This document shows positions 52,293 to 62,715 of a stretch of DNA of 64,000 nt, in pieces. Source of the stretch: Diogma glabrata (taxonomy: Eukaryota > Arthropoda > Insecta > Diptera > Cylindrotomidae); contig OY856186.1 in NCBI GenBank assembly GCA_963693315.1, positions 135,042,428 to 135,106,427 on the forward strand, written 5' to 3'. The notes below the pieces were generated by a model, which was not told the DNA's origin, did not search any database, and saw only the letters and a program-made list of their open reading frames with translations. A program made the translations under genes and the position numbers. How positions within the stretch are numbered: position 1 is the first letter of the stretch; each line of letters starts with the position of its first letter.

Positions 52293-55140
52293 TATTGAAA
52301 GATTTCGACATCGACGTTGTAATTTTGCAAGAAACGCATGCAGCAGATGAAGCGCAACTTACCTCTAGAGGAAACATTGTTGGTTACAAACTAATTATTG
52401 CTATTTACCATCAATCATATGGATCTGCCACGTATGTTAAGTCAGAAATCATACACTGCACTCATGTACATACACTGACCGACAACGATATACATCTTAT
52501 TGTTGTGGATATATCGGACACGAAGATTGTAAACGTATAAAAGCCGCCAAATACAGCATGGCCAGCTGATACTTTACCATTATTTCACCACCCAGCAATA
52601 TATGCTGGTGACTTCAATAGCCATCACACTCAGTACTCCTACTCAAATAACAATCCCAATGGCATACAACTGACTGACTGGGCGGATGGTAACAACATGT
52701 TCCTGGTTTATGATGCGAAAGACATGAAAACCTTTAGATTCGCTAGATGGCAACGTGATTACAATCCCGTCCTCTGTTTTTCCACAAAAAAGGATCAACG
52801 TATTTCAATTCCAATATCTAGGCCTGTCTTACAAGGTTTTCCACGCTCTCAGCATCGTCCAGTAATTCTTGAGATAGGCATCCAAATCCCACTCGTTAAC
52901 TCTACTGCTCAACCTAGATGGAATTTTAACAAAGCTGACGGCTGATTATAGGTCGGAGTTGGATGCAGTGATTCGCCGGATCCAACCCATTCCTAAAAAT
53001 TACGATAGGTTCGTTGGAGCCATCATCTCAACTGCTAACTAATGCATCCCAAGAGGCTTCCGTGAAGAATACATTCCTGGCTGGAGTAGAGAGAGCGATA
53101 TATTATATGAAGAGTACATTAGTAGTGGTGAGGCAGACGTGGCTGATGGTCTAATATACTCACTGGACGCCGCGAGGAAACAAAAGTGGAATAACGCTGT
53201 TGAAAACATTGATTTTTCCCGTTAAGGCGGGGAAGCTTAGAGTCTCCTTTGGAAGCTGAGTAGCTCAAACTCAATTACTCATGCTAACAATAAAATAAAT
53301 CCAGAGGACATTGCAAATCATATCGTAAACATGTCTCGTTCTTCTATTAATCGCCTTCATAAGAGAACCATTAAACGTAAATTAAGAGAAATGAAGCGCA
53401 ATTGCTCGTCTCCATCGAAGTATGCGAACTCTTTTAGTAACAAAGAACTAGATTCAGCTCTGTCCCAAACAAAAAACGGAAAAGTAGCTGGCTGCGATGG
53501 TATTTTTCCGGAATTTCTTAGAAATGGTGGAAAAAATGTAAAACTATGGCTAACTGAATTTTTCTCGAATATCCTAGAAACCGGGAATCTTCCAAAATAT
53601 TTTAAGACTTAAGCCAGGTAAACCAACCAATGAACCAGGAAATTATCGCCCAATTGCCCTTTTGAGCACCTGCTATAAATTGCTAGAACGACTAATATAC
53701 AACCGTATCGCACCCATCTTGAATGACCAGATCCCAGTCGAACAAGCTGGTTTCCGTCCCAATAGTAGTTGCACTTACCAAGTGCTCGCTTTAACATCCT
53801 ACATCAATGCTGGGTATCAAAAACAATTAAAAACAGGCGCAGTATTCATCGATCTCACTGCAGTACATGACACGGTCTGGCGAATTGGGATTATACATAA
53901 GCTGTTCAATGTTCATGCAATACCTTGTAGCACCATCTCACGTTTAATTAACAACATGCTGAGTAATCGTGTATTTAAAGTTCATTTAAATAATTTCTGT
54001 AGCAGGTCCAAAATGCTTTACAATGGTTTGACACAGTGTTCCGTCCTGGCGCCATTACGTTTTAATTTGTACATTCATGACATTCCTGACACAACGTCAA
54101 AGAAATTTGGTTACACTGATGATTGGACCCTGACCACTCAAAGCAAAGAAATGGGTGTCTTGGAAGATTTGCTCTCAACTGACCTGGCTATAATGAACGA
54201 CTGTTTTCAAACATGGAGCTTATTTCCTAATCTAACTAAAACCGAGAGTTCTTGTTTCCACTTAAACAACAAACTGGTAAAACACGAACTATCAGTGTTA
54301 TTTAACGGCACTGTCATTAAATACAATCAACAGTCAAAGTACTTGGGCCTTACTCTCGATAGAACTCTTTCTTTTAAACTCCACCTAGAGAATACGTGAA
54401 AAAAGCTTAAAACGAGAAACAGTATATTGCACTGGCAGGCTCGACATAGGGTGCTACTCTTGCTACCCTCCGCACAACTGCTCTAAGTCTGGTTTACTCA
54501 GTGGCCGAGTACGGCGCGCCAGTGTGGTTGAATAGCACACATACTAAAAAAGTTGACTGCCAGCTGCATGCCACGATGCGTACTATAATTGGTACTATCA
54601 GGTCCACTCCTTTACCTTGGCTCCATGTGTTAAGCAATATCGCTCCACCTGCACTCAGATGCTCGATGCGCTCATGCGTGAACATAAAAAAGTAACCAAC
54701 AACTTCACGTTACCCTTGCACGAATATTACGGAGACCACACTCGTTGTCGATTGAAGTCAAGAGTCTCCACACAAAACTACCAGCAACCTGCTGGCAACT
54801 AATTTTAATATTTTGAATGCCTGGGACACCTCCTGGATTCATTACAACACACCTGGCCTTTTTATTACTAACCCGACTTCTGTCCAACCTGGTTTCGATC
54901 TGCCACGTCATATCTGGACTACACTAAACCGAATAAGAACAAATCATGGACGTTGTGCTGATTCTTTCTACAAGTGGGGCATTTCAGAGTCCCCTCAATG
55001 TGACTGCGGAGCTCCACAACAAACCATAAAACACATTGCAACTGTGTGTCCAATTCGTGTCCAGACGTCCATATGGCAACTCCCGATGTAGTAGCATGGA
55101 TAGACTCACTCGATGTAAACATCTAATGTTCAAATGTACT
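52293..55140 (+). mobile_element. Non-LTR retrotransposon (jockey-type LINE), dead
   Basis: A 5'-truncated ORF2 in many pieces. AP endonuclease: DIDVVILQETHA (52307 on), YAGDFNSHHTQYS and SQHRPVILEI. Reverse transcriptase: KNGKVAGCDGIFPEF, PGNYRPIALLSTCYKLLERL, EQAGFRPNSSCT, FIDLTAVHDTVW, and GYTDD in place of the usual FADD. C-terminal: EYGAPVW, RIRTNHGRCADSFYKWGI and the CxC...H...C motif CDCGAPQQTIKHIATVCP. Stops and frameshifts at about 52540, 52945, 53226, 53610 and 54400 show long inactivity. No poly-A tail is clear at 55140. Confidence 0.82.
53331..54399 (+). pseudogene. LINE reverse transcriptase remnant
   Basis: Two adjacent frames (53331-53612 and 53662-54399) hold the finger and palm motifs of a jockey/CR1-like RT. 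The first ends at a stop just after NLPKYFKT; the second starts inside the NYRPIALLST block. FIDLTAVHDTVW keeps the first catalytic Asp; the second site reads GYTDDWT, with both Asp kept but the preceding residues unusual. Not translatable as a whole. Confidence 0.75.
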
Positions 55141-55231
55141 GTCCAATGTTCAAATTAGGGATGGCAAACCGGTTTTCGGTTAACCGGGTAATTTTTGCAA
55201 AATTTTACTATTCGAATAACCTGGTTATCAA

Positions 55232-55758
55232 CTCGGTTAACGACCATTTCCGATCAAATCGAGAGGGGGTCTTAGGTGACCATTTCCGATTTGTCTGAAA
55301 ATGCGTTAATAGATTCGTCTCGTGAAAAAAAAAACTAATTTGATCGAAAAAATTTAATATGTGTTTCGGGAAAATCGGGAAAAATCAAAAAAGGAGTTAA
55401 ATTCAAAAATTCGCAGCTCTTTCATTTTTTATCCGATTTGCATCAACAGTATATCGTTGAAAAGGTAATTTAGTCTACATTAAGATAAATTATTCAAAAT
55501 TTATTGTTGCCGAACGAAAGATGGTCAAAATGTGAGTTTTAATATATTTTCACCCTTCGGCTCAAAACCTTACCTTTAATTGTTTTTTTTAAAGGTCAAC
55601 AAATTACCTTTTCAACAATATACTGTTCTTGATGGTATCTTGGTTTGTTAGGTTTTTATTGAGTTTTTTATGGGATATGCCATGAATTTTCAGTACAAAG
55701 TTTTACAGCATGAGTAAAAAATCGACCATATTGTCTATTCAGTCACAGATAACTAGCC
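55232..55758 (+). repeat. Left long TIR
   Basis: Inverted counterpart of 62158-62715. Contains TTAACGACCATTTCCG near the tip, CGTTAATAGATTCGTCTCG, and the internal inverted pair at about 55444-55475 / 55599-55632. Confidence 0.8.
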
Positions 55759-56190
55759 AAATATCCCTTTTTTCTATAAGTATAACCTCTAAAAACAAAA
55801 AATCCCACAAAGTAACAACATGCTGAAACGATTAAAAATGTAAAAGGTTAGAGCGACGAGGCGCCAATATTATTTGTTCCTTTTGAAATTTCTATTTATT
55901 TTTAATTCTCTTTATCTCTCTCCCTCTCAAAAATAAAAACAATGTTTTAATAACTTAGGATAAGAAAAAATAAACTTTAATAAGTTAGTTTGTTCAAATT
56001 TAGATTCAGTAAAAATTGGTCTTTAAGAATAATTAGTTAAAATATCTTTTTAGAGTTAAATAAAAACAAAATAAGTGACAAAAAATATTTTTTACTTATT
56101 TTAAATAAGTGCTAGTGCTATAAATATAAAATATAATTTTAATAAAATTATTATTTTAATAAAATTATATTAAATAAATATTTTATCAAA

Positions 56191-57099
56191 ATGTTGTGTG
56201 CTGAGCCAAACATGAAATGCCATTTGAATTAATGCGATAAATGCCCCGGGAATGGAGCAATTCTTCGAACAAATTCTTGAAGATAACCAAATGGAGAGTA
56301 TACCATACAAACAATTAGTCAATCAAAGCGGTAAATTTTGAGCTAGCTTATTTTTGAATTACGCCATTCATTACGCCATTTGAATTACGCCGTTCAGTAA
56401 TTTATTTTAATAATTTTAATAATTTTTTTTAAAAAATAGGCAGAACGAGCTTGGAAAATATTACGCGTTCTTCCGATGATTTCGTTAGGTCGTATAGCAT
56501 GCAGCTGTCAGCTTTGATTCCACACGATTTCATCGCGAAGAAACAATCTGATTTTTTGAAAATGAAAAGGATCAACTGCTGCAAGGTGAGTTTATTGTAA
56601 TCTCCGACTTTGCGGAAAATTATCACTGCGTTATTCAGGTAAATATTTATCTCCAATCGATTCGCAAAATTGGTTGAATCTACCATTTTATATTAAATGC
56701 GAAACTTTTGAAGGACGAAGTACAATCAGCACATTGGGACCAGCAGCAGGTTACACTTCATCCGTTTGCGATTTATTTCAAAGATGAGAGAGATGAGTTG
56801 AAGTTCAAAAGTCTTCTGATAATTGCCGAGATTCTGAAGCACAACTATGAAACAGTATACCAATTTCAGCAGGAACTTTTTAAATTTTTGGATGAGACCT
56901 TTCAATTCGTCACAAAAATATACTTCTTTTCGGAAGGAGCAGCTTCGCAGTACAAAAACAAAAAAAAATTTCTTTCAATTGTGTCAACATTGAAAGGCCC
57001 ATAATTTCGATGTTGAATGGCATTTCTTTGCCACGGCGCATGGAAAGGGCCCTTGCGATGGTATTGGAGGTGCCTTTAAGCGCAACGCAACAAGAGCTA
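56191..57099 (+). pseudogene. Unplaced transposase-like gene, 5' exons, broken
   Basis: Three exons with good splice signals: 56191-56330 (Cys-containing start CAEPNMKCHLN, then MEQFFEQILEDNQ), 56440-56638 and 56714-57099. Joined in reading order they give a conserved-looking block: a helical segment HDFIAKKQSDFLKMKR, ISDFAENYHCVIQ, then DEVQSAHWDQQQVTLHPF, KIYFFSEGAASQYKNKKKF and, after a frameshift near 56960, DVEWHFFATAHGKGPCDGIGG. The acidic residues in SDFAEN and FFSEG and the HGKGPCDG motif are spaced like catalytic residues of an RNase H-fold nuclease, but this is inference. I recall similar uncharacterised proteins repeated in insect and cnidarian genomes, which fits a transposon. Defects: an in-frame TAA near 56230, frameshifts near 56250, 56570 and 56960, and the insertion at 57100. 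Confidence 0.55.
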
Positions 57100-57291
57100 C
57101 CGTCTTCCCCGCGAAAAAAACGCCTAGGCGTTGTAAACAAATAGAACGCCTACCCTGCGTTTTATTCAAATATAACGCCTAGGCGTTATGTATTGAATTA
57201 TGAATACAAACAAATTTTTTTAAGGCATTCACCACATGTATGATAAATAATATCATACGTATTTTGATTTTTATATGAAAGCAATTGATTT

Positions 57292-57510
57292 TTGGCAGAG
57301 AAAAACTCGAAATCTCTTTTTGACTATTTCAAAAACTTCAAAATCAGTTTCGAACCGTTCGGTACGTGGCTAAGAAGTATTATAAGCGATATCATCCTAG
57401 AAATTGAAGCCAATCTAAATGATCTTATCGACGAGAACGACAAGGCCAAGCTCCATAAAGGGTATTCGACATCAGCAGCCAAATTCTGTAACTGTGAAGC
57501 GGTGAAGTGA
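57292..57510 (+). CDS. 72-codon ORF, unknown
   Basis: MAEKNSKSLFDYFKNFKISF..., then FEPFGTWLRSIISDIILEIEANLNDLIDENDKAKLHKG, an amphipathic acidic/helical stretch, ending NCEAVK. The stop lies in the left arm of the 57475-57582 hairpin, so the last residues are repeat-derived. Not recognised; possibly an exon of the lost protein of this element. Confidence 0.3.
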   Translation: MAEKNSKSLFDYFKNFKISFEPFGTWLRSIISDIILEIEANLNDLIDENDKAKLHKGYSTSAAKFCNCEAVK

Positions 57511-57582
57511 TAAAATTTTCTTCGTTTCTTTTCATTAAAAAACTTATCACTTCACCGCTTCACAATTACAGAATTTGGCTGC
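57475..57582. repeat. Hairpin, 39-bp arms
   Basis: GCAGCCAAATTCTGTAACTG... (57475-57513) pairs with 57544-57582 at 38 of 39 positions, loop ~30 bp. Foldback repeat. Confidence 0.85.
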
Positions 57583-57812
57583 AGGTGGTATGGAGATTGT
57601 AGTTTTTTGCAAACTAAAATATGTCAACATTACTGTTGTGGAAGTGGACAACAATTGTATAATGATCGATTAATGTTTATGAGTCATTTTTTTACAAACC
57701 GGACACCTTTCTGACCGACACATTTTTGATTTGGCTGAAATTTTTCGTAGGGGCTTTATATCGAAAAAATTTTCTATTAAAACGTATATTTAATTAATGG
57801 AGAAATGAGTTT

Positions 57813-57912
57813 TACTGTTAGAAATAAATTAATTTTTACAGCGCGGGACGACAAAAATTTATGAACATTTTTGTCGTTCCGCGCTCAATAAATTAATTTA
57901 CTTCTAACAGTA
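57813..57912. repeat. Palindromic miniature repeat
   Basis: TACTGTTAGAAATAAATTAA ... TTCTAACAGTA, with inner arms GCGCGGGACGACAAAAATTT / ATTTTTGTCGTTCCGCGC. About 100 bp, nearly fully self-complementary. Confidence 0.85.
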
Positions 57913-57919
57913 ATAGTAG

Positions 57920-58041
57920 ATTCTTGTATAAACTTAGAATGAAAGCAATTCTTCACGAGGATGAAGTTTCCCGGAACGAGCGTAGCGAGTGGAGGGAATC
58001 ATCCGAGTGAAGAATTGCGTTCATCCTAAGCGAATACAAGA
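57920..58041. repeat. Palindromic miniature repeat
   Basis: ATTCTTGTATAAACTTAGAA and TGAAAGCAATTCTTCAC pair with GTGAAGAATTGCGTTCA and the mirrored CTAAGCGAATACAAGA. The tip contains GAGCGTAGCGAG. It is similar in style to the 34826-34976 foldback. Confidence 0.8.
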
Positions 58042-58668
58042 TGCTATTTTATCCACAACTTCAAAATATTTCAAATAATTTCCAGTTTTCCTGTAAAAGT
58101 TTATATCGCCATATTGAAATTAATTCATCAAAGATAACAAGAAAAACAAAACAAATTTGTTGTTTATTTTAGATTTTATATATGTATTGTTCTTGTTTGA
58201 ACTTGTTTATATTACCAACAAATCAAGTTTTTAATTGGTTAGGAGAATATTTAATAAATAAAGTGGAATGAAATAAATAAAGTGGAATTTAATATATAAA
58301 GTGGAATGAATACAATTACAATGAAAGCAGGGATGGTTAAAAAGCCGGCTTTTTTCATTTTGACCTCTCCAGGTGGATAAAATCCGGTTTTATCCGGATA
58401 ATATTAAAAAAGCCGGTTAATTTGTTTTTGTATAAAAAAAAGATTTTTTATGTCATATTCGTAAAGCACACAGCACCATTTATTCATATAAGTTTTTATC
58501 CTCTAATAAATTAGATCTTTCTCTAGAGTCTAGACCAGGGTTCGCAACTGAATTTTATTGGCCTGCCGAAACAATTTTTGTTCTAATAATCACTATTTTC
58601 GCCTGCCAATCCAATTCAATTATGAAAAAGTACATTTGGCTACAAGAGATGAAAACGTTGCTTTTTCG

Positions 58669-59150
58669 TGAGTGACACTTTTATTCACGAGACGCGTTAG
58701 CGTCGAGGGAGACAATTTCACGGACGTAAAATGTGTAAATAAAAATTTGTTCCCGCAAAGTTTCTAGTTTTAGAAATTTGCCGTATTTTCCCAATTGTAG
58801 CACAACGTTAAGAAATTCCAGTCTGGCAGCGCAGTTAATATCTGTCCTCTCATCAACTGCCAACGCAAAGACTTCAACCGCATGAAGATCAGATTTTAAC
58901 TGTTTAAAAATATTTTCACGTATTTTTATAAAATATTTATAATCTCTTACGGTATTTGATTTGCACTTAACTGCATACTTTGGCTACGGGTGAGAATTTT
59001 ATCTTTGCTTTTAAAATTTTTGAAAAGTGTTTCACCACAACTTAAAAGAGTTGATTTAATAAATCCGTAAATGCTTTGCCATGTTTGACAATATCTCTTG
59101 CTACTTTAAAACTTGCGGCGGTAATATTATTAGAAGATTTAGTATATATT
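58669..59150 (-). pseudogene. hAT transposase fragment
   Basis: From about 59150 down to 58681 on the minus strand, in three frames, pieces resembling the pre-catalytic segment (SFKVA..IAKHGKAF, SCGETLF, SPVAKVCS) lead into VFALAVDERTDINCAARLEFL, which should include the first catalytic Asp (here in VDERTDI). The dimerisation C terminus is missing. Non-functional. Confidence 0.5.
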
Positions 59151-59356
59151 TAGTAATTTTATTTGATTGCGTTTCATAAACCTTTTTTGAAATATTCTTT
59201 TGTATAAAATTAAATGGCACATTTACAGCAGTTTTTTCCGAGAATGCCTCTTTTATTTGAAAAGAAATTTCGGTAATAATATTACTGTTGTATTTGATAG
59301 TTATTATGAGCAAAATATGAAGATGTTAGAAATAAACCGTCGTTCACAAAAGTTTA

Positions 59357-59429
59357 CCTCATAAGAATACATAAGAATTATCTTTGCAGTCCATCAGAAT
59401 GTAAAAAATTCTTATGTATTCTTATGAGG
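59357..59429. repeat. Hairpin, 23-bp perfect arms
   Basis: CCTCATAAGAATACATAAGAATT and its exact complement at 59407-59429, loop 27 bp, directly upstream of the CXC-motif ORF. Confidence 0.85.
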
Positions 59430-59447
59430 CACTAAAACCTTTTAAAA

Positions 59448-59612
59448 ATGATTTTCTGTAATTGCAAAAAAGGATGTGATGCATTATGTAACTGTCGAAA
59501 AGTTGGACTTTTTTGCAACGCACTTGTAGTGGATGCTCCGGCAAAATCTGTCATAACTCATAATAGTGCTCCGATTTTAGATCAAGAAAAGGAGGAGATT
59601 CACAGTCATTAA
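59448..59612 (+). CDS. 54-codon ORF with tesmin/TSO1-like CXC motif
   Basis: MIFCNCKKGCDALCNCRKVGLFCNA has the cysteine spacing of one half of a CXC (tesmin/TSO1) DNA-binding domain. After one frame slip near 59520 the next bases would give CSGCSGKICHN, continuing the motif, so it is a decayed piece. Such motifs occur in some repetitive insect proteins as well as in LIN54-type regulators; here a transposon origin is more likely given the setting inside the hAT relic. Function unknown. Confidence 0.4.
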   Translation: MIFCNCKKGCDALCNCRKVGLFCNALVVDAPAKSVITHNSAPILDQEKEEIHSH

Positions 59613-61495
59613 AGTTCTCATGAGGATACCATGTTCTAAATATTAATGAAAAAACATTCAAATTTAATGTAGTTAAATTAAAAAAAGAAAACAAAATTTG
59701 TCGCCCGTAGTAACTTTTTTTAATGTAATCATAATACTGGGTGGTTTTTAAGGGTTAAGATTACTTTCAAATTTTCAGGAAAATCGATACTGATTCAAAG
59801 AATTCAGAGGTTACCTACTATTTTTACCGTCTTTTACTGAACTAACAGTAATGTTTAACTTATTACAAAATATCTGAAAAAATCTTTTCTTTATTATGAT
59901 TCCTAAAACGCGAATTTAAAGACAATTTTGGACACAATTTCAGAATGTTTGCCGTGCCAGAAAAATGTTTGCCGTACCAGACAAATTTTCAAACGTGCCA
60001 AGTCTGACACGCGTGCCACGTATTTGCGATCACTGGTCTAGATTATCTATCTTTTTAATTGCATAACAATTTAGTATATTTGAGATTAATTATAAAATGT
60101 ATCTGTTTGTCATAAGCACTTCCTGAGAAATCACAATAAGACAAAAAAACATTTCTTTCATCTTTTGGATAATAAAATTGTATGAACTAATTTTATCCGG
60201 CTAAAATCCAGGATAAAATGAATTAGCCACCCGGATAAAATCCAGTGGATAAAACCGGTTAGGAGAAATCGCTGCCATCCCTGTGAAAGATACACGCATG
60301 GAAAGTATATATTCTTTAGTAGTCGTGGATAAAAATCGTTTCTCTATTAATAAAAATAAGCTTTTTATAGAAAATTGAACCTTGCATACGATGGTTATAC
60401 TAAACTCTTTATTTTTGTTGGACACTGACTAAAAATCGATTTTAACATATTATTTGTTAATAAAAATAGTAATTTGTTAATAATTTTTAATGACTTTATT
60501 TTTTTCAAATAGCATCTTTTAACTTTAAAATAAAACAATCTAGAAGTTTCTATCTTTAATAAAACCGAAGCTATGAATTTTTGAAAATAAGTCTTCAAGT
60601 CAAAAAGCACGAAGTTCTTAAAATTTAGAACCGTTCTATTTTCCAAAAACAAAAAAAAATTTTGAAATAAAATACCTAAAAAAATTTCAGCCAACTCAAA
60701 AATGTGTCGGTCAAATTTCCTCTAAATTTTTTCGATTTGTAAATGAATGCTTCCTATACGTTAGCCGCTTTACAATCGAGTGAATTGCTGAATCATTCAC
60801 TTAAACTGAATTGTATTCGGGAATTTGCATGTTCCAATGGTAATATTCAGTTCACACTGGACGTAAATTGAGCTACTATATACTACAGAATTGAATAAAG
60901 TGAATGAAAAATAGATTCATCAGTTCAACATATGCATATTTTGTTATTTGCGGTTTGTGGTCAAACGTTAAAAATAATAAAAAATTAAATCTGTACATAT
61001 TTAATTGTGTTTAAATTTTCGATTTTGATTATGTATTTTTTAAATGTCGAACAAATTGCTTTTTCTGTTGTTTTGGCTCTACTTTTGATGATTTACTGAA
61101 TATTAGACCAATTGGCTACAATCAATTCCTTCAGCAATTCAATCGATTGGAAGTGGCTAATAACACCGGCACAAACTCTTTATTAAAATTGAATAAATTT
61201 TTCGGTTTGAAATTGGATACAGAATAAAATGGCAATGTATAACAACACATATAAAACCATATAACCATATACAGATTACCTGAACTACTAACTTATGTTT
61301 TATTTACAACAAAAGTTTTAATTAAATTTAAATTTGTTAAAAAATCGCTTACTTCGAAAAGTGGCGTTCTATTCGAGATAGCGTTCTATTTGAAACAGCG
61401 TTCTATTCAAATAATTATATCACTTTTTAAAAAAGTCGAAAAATTGCTCACCCTCGAACACAACGCCTAGGCGTTGTTTTCGGAGGAAGACGGTA

Positions 61496-61767
61496 GTCTC
61501 CAGAAAAAATTCGAAGGCCATATAACAACTGCAAAAGAACTCTACCAATGGGCTATTTCGAACAAAGACTCGGCCATTGCCTTTCGCTTTTGTCCGGAAG
61601 GAGAATACAAGAACATTGAAAAGAGATTTGAAAAAAAATTCGACAAAGTGTCAACTATCGCAGGAACACAACAATTTCACTGCTTTACTCCAATCAACGA
61701 CAAAGAAATTAAAGTCTCAAGATTCTCAGCTTCGAATGATTTTACAATCTTTAAATTAATAAATTAA
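61496..61767 (+). pseudogene. Unplaced transposase-like gene, 3' part
   Basis: Continues the gene broken at 57099: SLQKKFEGHITTAKELYQWAISNKDSAIAFRFCPEGEYKNIEKRF, then FHCFTPINDKEIKVSRFSAS and a stop TAA at 61765. This end is an open frame of about 90 codons, probably the original C terminus. AGAGCT (57094-57099) plus AGTCTCCAG joins it in frame to the upstream part. Confidence 0.55.
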
Positions 61768-62157
61768 ACAGAATTTAAAGAAACCATTTTGCATAACACT
61801 ATTTACAGGTCGAAAAAAAAAATAAACTAAATCATATCATTTCCTGTTCTGTGATTTTTTAATTTTTAATTTGTTCAATTTTTTAATTTTCTTTTACTAT
61901 ATATGTATTTGTATTTTTCTAATGTTCTTAATAGTCTTAAGATTTGTGTTACTACTGGGCAAGAATTGGGTCTCGGCCTGTTTGCCATCGTTGATTAAAT
62001 AAATAAATAGTGTATTCATACAGATAATAAAATCGAAAATTCAAGAAAATAAATAATTTGTTTAACTTAGAGGTCAAAAGTTACGTGAGAGGTCATTCAC
62101 CTGTATGGATTAAATATAGATTTTGTCGAAACAATCAATATTGCCGAAGAGCGAAGT

Positions 62158-62715
62158 TAGTTATCTGTGACCGAATAGAGAATTTGGTCGATTTTTTACT
62201 CATTCGGTAAAACTTTGTACTGAAAATTCATGGCATATCCCATAAAAAACTCAATAAAAACCTAACAAATCAAGATACCATCAAGAACAGTATATCGTTG
62301 AAAAGGTAATTTGTTGACCTTTAAAAAAAAAAATTAAAGGCAAGGTTTTGAGCCGAAGGGTGAAAATATATTAAAACTTACATTTTGACCACTTTCGTTC
62401 GGCAACAATAAATTTTGAATAATTTATCTTAAAGTAAACTAAATTACCTTTCCAACGATATACTGTTGATGCAAATCGGATAAAAAATGAAAGAGCTGTG
62501 AATTTTTGAATTTGACTCCTTTTTTGATTTTTCCCGATTTTCGCGAAACTTTGTATGGTGATATCTCATGAAAAACCACTTAGTGAATTTTTTCGGTCAA
62601 ATTAGTTTTTTTTTACGAGACGAATCTATTAACGCATTTTCAGACAAATCGGAAATGGTCACCTAAGATTTTTGCTTTTTCCTCTCGATTTAATATGAAA
62701 TGGTCGTTAACTGGG
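62158..62715 (-). repeat. Right long TIR
   Basis: Mirror of 55232-55758, with about 30 extra bp in small indels (for example around GTATGGTGATATCTCATG). Confidence 0.8.

Larger units (their letters stand above)
58328..60283 (-). mobile_element. hAT transposon relic
   Basis: Ends CAGGGATGG...(left) and CCATCCCTG (right) are hAT-type TIRs; both continue with TTTTATCC/GGATAAAA-rich subterminal repeats. The flanks ATGAAAGC / GTGAAAGA suggest a degraded 8-bp duplication. On the minus strand, FALAVDERTDINCAARLEFLNVV (around 58800-58880) matches the conserved ALDESTDI-type block of hAT transposases, and fragments of the region upstream of it can be read at 58890-59140. The rest is unreadable. Confidence 0.65.
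57100..61493. mobile_element. 4.4 kb TA-flanked element with CGCCTAGGCG ends
   Basis: Left end CCGTCTTCCCCGCG...AACGCCTAGGCGTT, right end the mirror (AACGCCTAGGCGTTGTTTTCGGAGGAAGACGG). TA at 57098-57099 and 61494-61495. Removing the element and one TA rejoins codons AGA GCT AGT CTC CAG, so the host gene frame itself confirms the boundaries. Subterminal GCGTTCTATT-like phrases repeat at both ends. The interior carries a short ORF (57292-57510), several hairpins, a hAT relic (58328-60283) and a minor CXC-motif ORF. No transposase of its own is recognised. Confidence 0.8.
55232..62715. mobile_element. ~7.5 kb element with ~530-560 bp TIRs
   Basis: 55232-55758 and 62158-62715 are inverted copies (left begins CTCGGTTAACGACCATTTC, right reads CCCAGTTAACGACCATTTC on the other strand), alignable throughout with a few short indels. 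Inside each TIR is a second inverted pair (CAACAGTATATCGTTGAAAA and, ~125 bp on, its partner). The interior encodes one spliced gene of an unplaced family (56191-57099 and 61496-61767), interrupted by the 57100-61493 element. Without that insert it would be about 3.1 kb. A target duplication is not evident. The TIR length and the transposase-like gene suggest an autonomous DNA transposon, now decayed. Confidence 0.72.

Noticed and set aside
55155..55231. hAT left end (TTAGGGATGGCAAACCGG)
   Set aside because: The tip looks hAT-like, but no matching right end or 8-bp duplication was found; it may be a truncated relic next to the long-TIR element.
55232..62715. Polinton/Maverick on the basis of long TIRs
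   Set aside because: No DNA polymerase B, capsid, ATPase or retroviral-type integrase is present, and the element without its insert is only about 3 kb.
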